Positions 1 through 5,676 of a stretch of 34,143 nucleotides of DNA are shown piece by piece. Under the pieces are notes generated by a model, which was given only the letters and a program-made list of their open reading frames with translations, was not told where the DNA came from and ran no database searches. This DNA comes from a virus. The translations under genes were made by a program, and so were the position numbers. Location: IMG/VR virus record IMGVR_UViG_3300009180_000012, positions 1-34,143 of that record; one strand, given 5' to 3'. The first letter of the stretch is position 1, and each line of letters opens with the position of its first letter.

Positions 1-118
1 ACCGAATGTTACCGTTATCACCATGGCGTATTCTTACCAGAAACGCGGCAGCCCTTGGTTCTTTATTCGTTTTAAAGACCCGACTGGAAAATGGCGTAGC
101 AAGAGCACCCGCTACCGA
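1..118. repeat. Terminal direct repeat, left copy (identical to 34026-34143)
   Basis: Bases 1-118 recur exactly at 34026-34143. The copy covers the integrase start codon (23) and its first 32 codons. The simplest reading is assembly overlap of a circular or circularly permuted genome, giving about 34,025 unique bases. True fixed terminal repeats are possible but less likely, because the repeat cuts through a gene. Confidence 0.95.
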
Positions 119-1123
119 ATCGAAAACACCCTGCATCGTGCGAAGGCAACGGCCGAGGCCGCTCGACTTGGAGTTAATGAAAAAAGAAAAGATTGCGGCC
201 ACGAATGGGTTGATGATTTGATTGAAAATCATCCCGTTTCTCCTCTGACAAAAGTTTATTACAGAAACTGCTGGCGTCATCTTGCGAGGTTTATTAATGA
301 AAAAAGAATAAGTCTGCAAGCGTTTTCTGCAAATGATTGTGAAATTTATTTGCGATGGCGCCAAAGCCTTTTCCGCACGTCCGGCGGTAAGGCTGGACGC
401 AACCAAGCGTGCCAAGATTTGAAGATTATCAAATGGATTCACAGGCAAGGTAGATTGCTTGGGAAAATGGATTCTGTTGCCCTTCTGGATTACCGAATTA
501 AAAAAGGCCCGATCGGCCGAGTTAAACCCGTTTTTTCTGATAATGAGATTAAGATCACCCGGAAAGCTCTCGCTGTGGATGGCGTGCCCGAATGGATGCG
601 AATCAGCTTTGAAATCGCCTTGGCTACGGGGTGCAGATTGCGTGAGACGCAGATTCCTCTGGATTGCGTGGACTTGAAGAACCGTGTGCTTACCTTCCCC
701 TGCCCCAAAGGTGGAACTGGCAAATCGTTTAGTATCCCTATCCCGGCCGCCATTGAACCCATGCTCGCCAAGATGAAGGCCGAGGGACGGGAGATCACCT
801 GCGAAGTCCCCCGCACGCGAGCCTCTCTTTGCTGGCGTAGGCTCTTGGATATTTGCGGTCTTAAACGTCACTGCTTCCACTCCCTTCGGGTAACCCGAGT
901 GACGAGACTGCGGCTTTCAGGCTGTTCTCAATCTGTCGCCATGAGACTCGTGAATCACTCGTCGACTTTAGTGCACGAGTTGTATCAGCGGCACTGCGTA
1001 GACGATCTCCGCGATGCTGTGAATTTAGGCCAGTCGTCCGTATCAGCCGCCAGCGATCAAAGTCAGACGGAATTACCTTACCCGCGATCAGTGGGAATCC
1101 AGGCATCGCCTGCATTTGCTTAA
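23..1123 (+). CDS. int: Tyrosine recombinase (phage integrase)
   Basis: Site-specific recombinase that would integrate the phage at a host tRNA gene and, with an excisionase, excise it. The 366-residue protein has an N-terminal arm-binding-like part (about 1-60), a SAM-like core-binding domain (about 62-150) and a catalytic domain (about 165-335). The catalytic set is visible: R205 in ATGCRLRE, a lysine near 229-234, H286 and R289 in FHSLR, H312 in VNHSS, and nucleophile Y321 in HELYQRH. It is one of only two plus-strand genes. The presumed attP lies about 90 bp upstream across the circle join. The 3' quarter is overlapped antisense by an excisionase-like gene. The roughly 45 residues after Y321 are longer than usual and coincide with that overlap. 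Confidence 0.95.
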   Translation: MAYSYQKRGSPWFFIRFKDPTGKWRSKSTRYRIENTLHRAKATAEAARLGVNEKRKDCGHEWVDDLIENHPVSPLTKVYYRNCWRHLARFINEKRISLQAFSANDCEIYLRWRQSLFRTSGGKAGRNQACQDLKIIKWIHRQGRLLGKMDSVALLDYRIKKGPIGRVKPVFSDNEIKITRKALAVDGVPEWMRISFEIALATGCRLRETQIPLDCVDLKNRVLTFPCPKGGTGKSFSIPIPAAIEPMLAKMKAEGREITCEVPRTRASLCWRRLLDICGLKRHCFHSLRVTRVTRLRLSGCSQSVAMRLVNHSSTLVHELYQRHCVDDLRDAVNLGQSSVSAASDQSQTELPYPRSVGIQASPAFA

Positions 1124-1229
1124 TTCTGACGTAACCTAACCCGTAAGCGGCGCCTAGTTGGCGAAGGGAAAGAGCTTGGTTCTGCTGACGCAGTTTCATG
1201 GAAATATCGTTGAGACGCCCCAAGCTCAT
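861..1229 (-). CDS. Excisionase-like small HTH protein, antisense to the integrase 3' end
   Basis: The 122-residue frame has a convincing N-terminal third (about 1-62). A helix-turn-helix-like stretch (LRQLGAAYGLGYVRIKQM, 22-39) is followed by GFPLIAGKVIPSDFDRW (44-60), the layout of MerR/excisionase-like domains where a short wing follows the recognition helix. It starts at ATG 1229, six bases after the stop of the RHH gene at 1236-1397, so the two look like one operon. The C-terminal half (about 65-122) is low in recognisable features and lies antisense to the integrase end (861-1123), so it may be read-through sequence shaped by the other strand. The role as directionality factor is inferred from fold and position. 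A transcriptional regulator is the main alternative. Confidence 0.5.
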   Translation of the reverse strand: MSLGRLNDISMKLRQQNQALSLRQLGAAYGLGYVRIKQMQAMPGFPLIAGKVIPSDFDRWRLIRTTGLNSQHRGDRLRSAADTTRALKSTSDSRVSWRQIENSLKAAVSSLGLPEGSGSSDV

Positions 1230-1235
1230 TAGTAT

Positions 1236-1397
1236 CTAGCTTTGCTCTCCCGATGCTTTTGCAAGCAGTTGAGTGATGAGCTGGGAAAGCGAAATACGAC
1301 GGAGAGCGGCCAGTTTTTGTGATGCTTTTTTCACCGCAACGGGCAGAACGATGTTGGTCTTTTCCGCTTTTAAACCGCTGAGTGGACGACGAGGCAT
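1236..1397 (-). CDS. Ribbon-helix-helix (Arc/CopG-like) regulator A, leftward
   Basis: A 53-residue protein starting at ATG 1397 with AGG just upstream. After a basic start (MPRRP) comes a beta-strand-like TNIVLPV (14-20), then helix KKASQKLAALRR, a turn, and helix SLSQLITQLLAKAS. This is the strand-helix-helix order of dimeric RHH DNA-binding proteins. It is transcribed away from a second RHH gene at 1503, and the 105-bp gap holds two TGCGTA/TACGCA dyads. Its stop is six bases from the excisionase-like gene. By analogy with Arc/CopG regulators it probably controls its own promoter, the opposing RHH gene, or both. No CI- or Cro-like repressor was seen elsewhere, so this pair is the best candidate for the lysogeny switch. 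Confidence 0.72.
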   Translation of the reverse strand: MPRRPLSGLKAEKTNIVLPVAVKKASQKLAALRRISLSQLITQLLAKASGEQS

Positions 1398-1407
1398 ACG
1401 CCTTGAC

Positions 1408-1424
1408 TACGCACACCCTGCGTA
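1408..1424. promoter_or_regulatory. Operator-like dyad 1 (TACGCA-N5-TGCGTA)
   Basis: A perfect 6-bp inverted repeat with a 5-bp spacer, between the two divergent RHH genes. It touches the weak -10 candidate of the leftward gene. A related half-site, ATACGC, lies at 1396-1401 over the leftward start codon. Short dyads in a divergent intergenic gap are typical RHH targets; binding itself is inferred. Confidence 0.55.
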
Positions 1425-1452
1425 TTAGCAACACTTTTCTTTTGGGCATTAA
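1424..1452 (-). promoter_or_regulatory. Weak promoter candidate for the leftward RHH gene
   Basis: On the minus strand, TTAATG (1452-1447) and GCTAAT (1429-1424) are separated by 17 bp, about 30 bp upstream of the ATG at 1397. Both hexamers match the sigma-70 consensus only partly. Position and spacing support it more than sequence does. Confidence 0.3.
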
Positions 1453-1467
1453 CTTTTCTTTTTAAAC

Positions 1468-1495
1468 TTGAATGCGTATTTATTACGCATACAAT
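1468..1495 (+). promoter_or_regulatory. Promoter candidate for rightward RHH gene, with no room for a leader
   Basis: TTGAAT (1468-1473) and TACAAT (1490-1495) are 16 bp apart. The start codon at 1503 is seven bases after the -10 box, so transcription should begin at or next to the A of ATG, and no Shine-Dalgarno site is visible. This fits a leaderless mRNA. The operator-like dyad 1473-1489 fills the spacer, so a bound RHH dimer would block the promoter. Confidence 0.5.
1473..1489. promoter_or_regulatory. Operator-like dyad 2 (TGCGTA-N5-TACGCA)
   Basis: The same half-site as dyad 1 with the same 5-bp spacer but in the opposite orientation. It extends to 7 bp per arm (ATGCGTA/TACGCAT, 1472-1490). 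It lies between the -35 and -10 boxes of the rightward RHH gene. Confidence 0.55.
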
Positions 1496-1502
1496 CCTCC
1501 CT

Positions 1503-1646
1503 ATGAAAAAGGCGAAAACAAACCTTACGATCGACCCAAAAGTAAAACGCAACGGTGAGCGTCTTGCCAAAAAGAGCGGATTATCCCTTTCGGCATATAT
1601 CACCACCCTGCTCGTCAAAGAACTGGCCAAAGAAAATAGACGCTAG
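1503..1646 (+). CDS. Ribbon-helix-helix regulator B, rightward
   Basis: A 47-residue protein. TNLTIDPKVK (6-15) gives the strand, ERLAKKSG the first helix and SLSAYITTLLVKELAKE the second, a clean RHH layout with the usual SxSxxI-type second helix. There is no ribosome-binding site, and the predicted transcript starts at the ATG, so it is probably leaderless. Its stop overlaps the end of the convergent winged-helix gene by four bases. As the only plus-strand gene beside the integrase, and in opposition to RHH A, it is a candidate lysogeny repressor, or the antitoxin-like partner of a regulatory pair. Which RHH is repressor and which is anti-repressor cannot be told from sequence. Confidence 0.75.
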   Translation: MKKAKTNLTIDPKVKRNGERLAKKSGLSLSAYITTLLVKELAKENRR

Positions 1647-1942
1647 TTTTTGGGCGATTTGCCTGAAATAAGGCGGTAGTGGGGTATTTTCCTGCAATGG
1701 CCTAAAAACTTCTTTCCCTTTGAATCAACGTGAGGCAATCGAACCACATAACTTTTTTTCTCGGCCCTACCGTCTTTAACCAAATGAGCTAAAAGCTTGT
1801 TCGCGTAATTTGCCGACTTGCCCCAAAGCTCGGCGATCTGGTTTTTAGTTAGCCAGCCATCGGGTACCACCTCCTGCCGATACCCGGCGACATACTCAGT
1901 TAGGACGGTTGCCCAATCGGACTTTACACCGGGTAACGCCAT
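1643..1942 (-). CDS. Small winged-helix-like DNA-binding protein
   Basis: A start at ATG 1942 is chosen because AGGAGG lies three bases upstream, and it overlaps the end of the phosphoesterase gene. The 99-residue product holds GWLTKNQIAELWGKS (29-43), ANYANKLLAHLVKDGRAEKK (44-63) and a strand-rich end. This resembles a winged helix: the second stretch would be the recognition helix and VKDGRAEKKSY the wing. It is the last gene of the long leftward late block and converges on RHH gene B. A regulatory role is likely but the target is unknown. Confidence 0.6.
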   Translation of the reverse strand: MALPGVKSDWATVLTEYVAGYRQEVVPDGWLTKNQIAELWGKSANYANKLLAHLVKDGRAEKKSYVVRLPHVDSKGKKFLGHCRKIPHYRLISGKSPKN

Positions 1943-2673
1943 ACGCCTCCTATGGGTGAAAGCACGTTCACCGTGCATCCCTGCCCGCCCTCTACGTACT
2001 CGCCCCAGGCTACTCCATGCTGCCATCTGGTAACGGATCGCTGGCGCCGGGCGTAATGCATGCTGGGAATATCGGCTAGGCAACCGATCGACCAGCCCAC
2101 GGGTGCGCCAATGCTGCGGCCTGCGATTCTATCCACCCGGTGCAAGTGGCCCATGACGACAGGCTTTCTGACCATCTCTACGTGGTCGCGCACGGCTGAT
2201 TCTGAAAACATAAACCCGTGGCCGAAGGCCGTCCCGCCGAGATCACGCCAGCCTTTCTCTATATCATAGGGCACATACTGCGCCTTTAGATCCTTGCACA
2301 TGTTATATATCTCGGACTTCGCAGATGTGCAGCAATGAGCGACGATCGCGCTAGGCGAGTATTGCAGGGCCGTTAGGCGGTGCTCATGGTTTCCCTCAAA
2401 GATGTAACGTGGCGCCAGTTCTCGAACAAAATTAAGGCCAGCGTCAAAGTCCTCGCGGATGGATGCGGTGCGTTCGGGTGAGTCTGGATCTTTCCTTGCG
2501 CTACCCATTAGCCCGGACAGATCGACAAAATCGCCTAGGTGTAGGATTGAGTCAGCGTCTGGTTGCCACCGCCTTTTCATCTCTAAGGCAGCTTTGCAGG
2601 CGGCCGCGTTCGCCAGGTGTCCGTGGCTGCACGATACGGCCAGCCACCGCTTCCACTTGCGGATCACTTTCAT
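1924..2673 (-). CDS. Calcineurin-like metallophosphoesterase
   Basis: A 249-residue protein with the metal-binding motifs of the family in order: SCSHGH (14-19), GDFVD (47-51), GNHEHR (94-99), FGHGF (150-154) and GHLHR (175-179). The first motif usually reads DxH; here the Asp position is Ser/Cys, which may weaken one metal site. The family cleaves phosphomono- or diesters, including nucleic acid ends and cyclic nucleotides. The start overlaps the stop of the MazG-like gene (ATGA), so the two are co-translated. The position after the lysis genes suggests an accessory function such as nucleotide turnover or counter-defence, but the substrate is unknown. Confidence 0.8.
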   Translation of the reverse strand: MKVIRKWKRWLAVSCSHGHLANAAACKAALEMKRRWQPDADSILHLGDFVDLSGLMGSARKDPDSPERTASIREDFDAGLNFVRELAPRYIFEGNHEHRLTALQYSPSAIVAHCCTSAKSEIYNMCKDLKAQYVPYDIEKGWRDLGGTAFGHGFMFSESAVRDHVEMVRKPVVMGHLHRVDRIAGRSIGAPVGWSIGCLADIPSMHYARRQRSVTRWQHGVAWGEYVEGGQGCTVNVLSPIGGVWRYPV

Positions 2674-2984
2674 TTCTTATCGGCCGCTGACGGGAACCCT
2701 TCCAACACGGCGAGGATCTGACGGCAACTCTCACGCGATTGAGCTGCCACCACGCTTTCGTCGCTCGCCCCGATCAGTGCGATCTCGGCTATGACTGAAA
2801 GCTGCATTTTTAACGTGTGTACATACGTGCAAAGATCCAGAACTTCCATCCAGGCATCCTTCCAGACGGGCCTGCGCCACAACGCACCACCGTGCTCCTC
2901 TTGCCCCTTGCGATACTTGGCGTCTATATCCTTACTTAAATCACGTATAATGCCCGCCAGGTGTTTCTCGTGTTCGGGCGTCAT
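2670..2984 (-). CDS. Conserved phage protein, possibly MazG-like nucleotide pyrophosphohydrolase
   Basis: The start at ATG 2984 is preferred over an in-frame GTG at 2996 because it overlaps the endolysin stop as ATGA. The 104-residue helical protein carries KYRKGQEEHGG early and an ExxxDxxxY-type helix (MEVLDLCTYVHTL). Together these resemble the alpha-helical MazG/dUTPase-like pyrophosphohydrolases found in many phages. The full metal-binding ExxE set is not clear, so the enzymatic assignment is tentative. Co-translation with a metallophosphoesterase would fit nucleotide metabolism. Confidence 0.42.
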   Translation of the reverse strand: MTPEHEKHLAGIIRDLSKDIDAKYRKGQEEHGGALWRRPVWKDAWMEVLDLCTYVHTLKMQLSVIAEIALIGASDESVVAAQSRESCRQILAVLEGFPSAADKK

Positions 2985-3499
2985 CGTGAACTCCACGGCC
3001 TGTTACTGACTAGGCTTTTTGCCTTTGTCTTTTTGGGGATGTCCTTGACCATTACTTGTTCCACGGAGTTGCGTGGAATGTCACGCCAGCTCTTGTAGTC
3101 ACTGCTTTGCAAGTGGCCTGTTTCCCAGCTAATGCCAGCCAAACGGAATGAAATTCCCACGTGCTCGCCTAGGCGAAAAGCCGTCTCGTTGTCCCAGTCT
3201 GCGATCCACAGATCCGCGTTTTTGCCCGATTGCTTTAACGGCACCCAGTCGAACGCTAACCCGTAGTTGTGGTAGCTTTCCCCTGGCTTGGCCTTGGTCA
3301 CTATCTTGCCGCTAGTCGTTCTCCCTTTCGCATAAAGCGCGGCCTGCTCCTCCATTGTGCGACGGCCGCAGTAAATAAGAGGCTCGATCCGGCTGGTTAC
3401 CATTTCGTTAACCCATCCCCTCACCTGCTTTTGAAAGCTGGCGTCTAACGAATCAATCGCCCGCAAGGTGCGGGAGCTGGCCTCAGAGAGGCTGGTCAC
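2981..3499 (-). CDS. Endolysin, M15-type L-alanyl-D-glutamate/D,D-peptidase
   Basis: Peptidoglycan peptidase that releases progeny by cutting peptide stems. The 172 residues carry the M15/VanY signature SYHNYGLAFDW (75-85: Ser75, His77, Asp84) and the downstream WETGHLQ (125-131: Glu126, His129), giving the zinc ligands and catalytic Glu. There is no signal peptide, so it needs a holin. It starts at GTG 3499, overlapping the stop of the upstream lipoprotein gene (GTGA). The C-terminal tail after about 150 is basic and low-complexity. Confidence 0.9.
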   Translation of the reverse strand: MTSLSEASSRTLRAIDSLDASFQKQVRGWVNEMVTSRIEPLIYCGRRTMEEQAALYAKGRTTSGKIVTKAKPGESYHNYGLAFDWVPLKQSGKNADLWIADWDNETAFRLGEHVGISFRLAGISWETGHLQSSDYKSWRDIPRNSVEQVMVKDIPKKTKAKSLVSNRPWSSR

Positions 3500-3747
3500 T
3501 GATTCCTCGCTCGCTCTCTTTCAGTTTCTGCCAGGCTATCAGATAGCGCTTTGAGCGATTGCGCAAACAGATCTCGGTAAGCTTGTGGGCAGGGCTTGTT
3601 TGTTCGCTCGGCCTTGTCCCAAGCGTAGATGAAATAGCTGATCGTGTCCGGGCTTGGCGGCGGGCCGTCCTGCGTTTGCGAGGTTGTCGCACAGGAGCAG
3701 AGCGCCAGACTAAGAACTAGTAGGAGGGCGTTTAGTCCACCACGCAT
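3496..3747 (-). CDS. Small lipoprotein, outer-membrane spanin candidate
   Basis: The 83-residue product has a lipoprotein signal: MRGGLNALLLVLSLALCSC with lipobox LCSC and the acylated Cys at 19. A short Thr/Gln/Pro-rich stretch follows, then a helical charged C-terminus. It lies immediately upstream of the endolysin and its start is inside the end of the membrane-anchored gene at 3710-3880. An inner-membrane charged protein gene overlapping a lipoprotein gene is the arrangement of Rz/Rz1-like spanin pairs. It is longer than classical Rz1 and not very proline-rich, so the spanin call is an inference. Confidence 0.6.
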   Translation of the reverse strand: MRGGLNALLLVLSLALCSCATTSQTQDGPPPSPDTISYFIYAWDKAERTNKPCPQAYRDLFAQSLKALSDSLAETERERARNQ

Positions 3748-3880
3748 CGATGTCTCTCAGTCTTTTACGGCGTTCTAGTTCGATCGATTCAAAGTTACGC
3801 TGAAGCGGCGATTTGCGTTTTAAGAACCACAACAAGATACCCAGCAAACTGCCCACGACGCCGACGATCGTGGCGATCAT
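3710..3880 (-). CDS. Small membrane protein with charged tail (inner-membrane spanin or holin candidate)
   Basis: A 56-residue protein starting at ATG 3880, four bases after the previous stop. Residues 2-20 (MIATIVGVVGSLLGILLWFL) form a single membrane helix. They are followed by a strongly charged, probably helical tail rich in Arg/Glu. Its last 38 bases overlap the start of the lipoprotein gene in another frame. An N-terminal anchor plus charged tail overlapping a lipoprotein gene fits an i-spanin, though this is far shorter than usual (>100 residues). A small holin-like protein is the alternative. Confidence 0.6.
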   Translation of the reverse strand: MIATIVGVVGSLLGILLWFLKRKSPLQRNFESIELERRKRLRDIDAWWTKRPPTSS

Positions 3881-3884
3881 TATT

Positions 3885-4055
3885 TTACTTTCGACTGAAT
3901 TTAGAGAGTACGTCCACGACGGCCTGCAAGGCTTTCTCAGGCTGGTCGCCGGGGATGAATGACGCGACTGCGATGACTGCCGTCAGTAGTGCCGTGATCG
4001 CTCCAAGCACTCCGAGCCAATCGACGCTTAGTAAGGTAGGGATGAGTTGTTCCAT
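3885..4055 (-). CDS. Holin candidate, 56-residue membrane protein
   Basis: The product has one long hydrophobic stretch (about 12-34, DWLGVLGAITALLTAVIAVA) followed by FIPGDQPEKAL and a short basic amphipathic end (SKFSRK). The small size, the position directly before the other lysis genes and the basic C-terminus fit a holin or pinholin that would open the membrane to the leaderless endolysin. No family can be named with certainty. The neighbouring coiled-coil/TM protein (4071-4331) is the rival holin candidate. Confidence 0.6.
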   Translation of the reverse strand: MEQLIPTLLSVDWLGVLGAITALLTAVIAVASFIPGDQPEKALQAVVDVLSKFSRK

Positions 4056-4070
4056 GCCCTTGGCGGGGTG

Positions 4071-4331
4071 TCAAAGGCTGATGCGGCGCTTAATCAGTTC
4101 CCAGATCGTGCTGAACACTGCCCCGGATACTAACGCCACTAGCCATAACTTCGTTTTAATCGTGTGGGCTTCGCGCTCCATGTGGGTTAGGCGGCCGTGA
4201 TACTCACCCAAGCTGGCCTGCGAGCGTTCTAATAAATCCAGAATTACCGACTGGCGAGTTTCTATCCTTGCGATTGATTCGCGGACTAAGCTCAACCGCT
4301 CTGAAAGTTCAGCGACTTGGTCGGTGCTCAT
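4071..4331 (-). CDS. Coiled-coil protein with C-terminal membrane anchor (XhlA-like)
   Basis: The start at ATG 4331 is chosen because it overlaps the stop of the 51-residue upstream gene (ATGA). The 86 residues are a long helical, heptad-like region (about 5-55), then a single membrane helix near 62-78 (WLVALVSGAVFSTIWELI), and a basic end (KRRISL). A coiled coil followed by a C-terminal anchor is the layout of haemolysin XhlA-type phage lysis accessory proteins. It lies at the head of the membrane-protein cluster and probably cooperates with the holin. Confidence 0.6.
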   Translation of the reverse strand: MSTDQVAELSERLSLVRESIARIETRQSVILDLLERSQASLGEYHGRLTHMEREAHTIKTKLWLVALVSGAVFSTIWELIKRRISL

Positions 4332-4483
4332 AGCTTTGCGTTTTCGGCTCCTTCCGCGATCCGCACCCACTCGTTCCCTTGGGCGTCAGTCCAGCGAACA
4401 ACGTATCCCTCGGCCTCAAGCCAGCGCAGGCTGGCAGTAAATTCACGCCAGCCGGGCGTGTTGCGATCGTCGGGCGCAGTCAT
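4328..4483 (-). CDS. Small hypothetical protein, 51 residues
   Basis: The open frame starts at ATG 4483, one base after the stop codon of the upstream lipoprotein gene, and ends overlapping the next start (ATGA). The product begins MTAPDDRNTPGWREFTASLR and continues with a Trp-rich stretch (EGYVVRWTDAQGNEWVRI) that looks like paired beta strands. No family is recognised. Tight coupling on both sides is the main evidence that it is real; a role in lysis or as a small regulatory protein is guesswork. Confidence 0.5.
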   Translation of the reverse strand: MTAPDDRNTPGWREFTASLRWLEAEGYVVRWTDAQGNEWVRIAEGAENAKL

Positions 4484-4603
4484 TCATTTCACCTGGCCTG
4501 CGTCGGTGGCAGCCCCCATATCGCTGTATCGTGGCAGGGCGATATTGTCCTCTGTGCGTGGCGAGCAGGAGGAGATTAAAAAAGCCAAGAGGATCAACCT
4601 CAT
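4484..4603 (-). CDS. Very small lipoprotein, 39 residues
   Basis: The start is ATG 4603. MRLILLAFLISSC ends in a lipobox (LISSC) with the acylated Cys at 13, leaving a mature peptide of 27 residues. The size is close to classical Rz1-type o-spanins, making it a second spanin candidate beside the lipoprotein at 3496-3747. It lies six bases after the LamG-like protein gene, so a virion-linked or superinfection-related role is also possible. Confidence 0.5.
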   Translation of the reverse strand: MRLILLAFLISSCSPRTEDNIALPRYSDMGAATDAGQVK

Positions 4604-4608
4604 GGTAA

Positions 4609-5385
4609 TCAAAAAATAGCCCACTTTGAGTTCAGATAATTTGTTACTAAATTTGATTCTGCATCTGTTAGCGATTTACTATAAACAATAACTTCTGAAA
4701 ATAAAGAGTTCCAGTAAGCAGCCGCACCACCGGCTGGAGCTGTATAAGCCGCCCCAATTCTATAATTTTCAAATCCCCTGTTTAGAGTGTTCGAAAAAGA
4801 TGCACCTTCTGTCGAATTTAATTTCATTGTAACAGCAGAACCAGTATGTCTTATTCTTGCGACATACCAGATATTATTAGATGTGGATACTGTGCTTCGA
4901 ACCGCACTCCCTGTGAATGTACCAATTTCATTAGCTAAATTAGCTCTTATGATTGGAATATGATGTCCCGATATGCTAAAATCACTATCGTTGGTAATTG
5001 ATTGAGTGAATGCTCTTGCGAATGCATCAGCTGATGACGAGTATTTAAAGACAACAAACACTGTTTGTGCTGTAAATGTTTTTGATGAAAATGAACAAGT
5101 AAGAAATTTGTTTGTTGCAAAGTTAAGTGCGTTAAAACCATTTTTTTCTGCAACTGAAAGTGTTGGCGGGTTAGTTGCCTCGATTGCGTGTTTTGAGTTT
5201 CCACTCTTATCTTCCCATCTTTTAACCGCAGAGCCATTTGTACTTACAAGGTTTCCACCACTCGTCGCATCAAATAAGGTATTTCCGTCTGCGGCATCAA
5301 GCCATAAATCTAATTCGGAAATATTTGTGGGCTTGAACGCGGCAACCGTTCCAGAGCCAAGTCTCAGGCCGAGGCCGAGGTACAT
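4609..5385 (-). CDS. LamG/concanavalin-like lectin domain protein (tail adhesin)
   Basis: A 258-residue protein. After a Gly/Leu-rich start and LDLWLDAADGNTLF comes a jelly-roll-like, strand-rich region. Typical LamG-type elements are RWEDKSGNSKHA (about 56-67), TVFVVFKYSS, IWYVARIRHTG and the closing SEVIVYSKSLTDAE...YLNSKW. Such domains bind glycans and often sit at the tips of phage tails. It follows the fibre genes, so it is a likely receptor-binding or fibre-decorating protein. Base composition is visibly richer in A/T than the head genes, suggesting separate acquisition of the host-range module. Confidence 0.7.
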   Translation of the reverse strand: MYLGLGLRLGSGTVAAFKPTNISELDLWLDAADGNTLFDATSGGNLVSTNGSAVKRWEDKSGNSKHAIEATNPPTLSVAEKNGFNALNFATNKFLTCSFSSKTFTAQTVFVVFKYSSSADAFARAFTQSITNDSDFSISGHHIPIIRANLANEIGTFTGSAVRSTVSTSNNIWYVARIRHTGSAVTMKLNSTEGASFSNTLNRGFENYRIGAAYTAPAGGAAAYWNSLFSEVIVYSKSLTDAESNLVTNYLNSKWAIF

Positions 5386-5388
5386 GGC

Positions 5389-5658
5389 TTAAGTTCCCCG
5401 CGTGTAAGCGATTGCGCTACCAGTGGCGAGCTGAAAGGCGGTGACGGCAGCAAACACAACAAAGCCAGCCGGAAACGTCACGCTGTTTAGATTCTCGCCA
5501 GTAAGGGAGGTCTGGCTGACTGAAGTGAATTTGCCGTCGGTAATGAACTGGATGGCTTGAAAGTTGCCTGTGACGGCCGCAGTCGTGGTGGTCATTCTGC
5601 CACCATATTCGCCAACGCTAAGGGATGTGTCCTGATTGATTTGAAGATCGTATGCCAT
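5389..5658 (-). CDS. Small virion-associated protein (beta-rich)
   Basis: The 89-residue protein lacks a signal or membrane segment. The pattern TGNFQAIQFITDGKF, then NSVTFPAGFVVF, then FQLATGSAIAYTRG recalls a small protein family common near phage fibre genes, probably a beta-rich structural or fibre-tip part. It lies three bases upstream of the adhesin gene. Biochemical function is unknown. Confidence 0.55.
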   Translation of the reverse strand: MAYDLQINQDTSLSVGEYGGRMTTTTAAVTGNFQAIQFITDGKFTSVSQTSLTGENLNSVTFPAGFVVFAAVTAFQLATGSAIAYTRGT

Positions 5659-5676
5659 ATAAATTAAAAAACCGTG

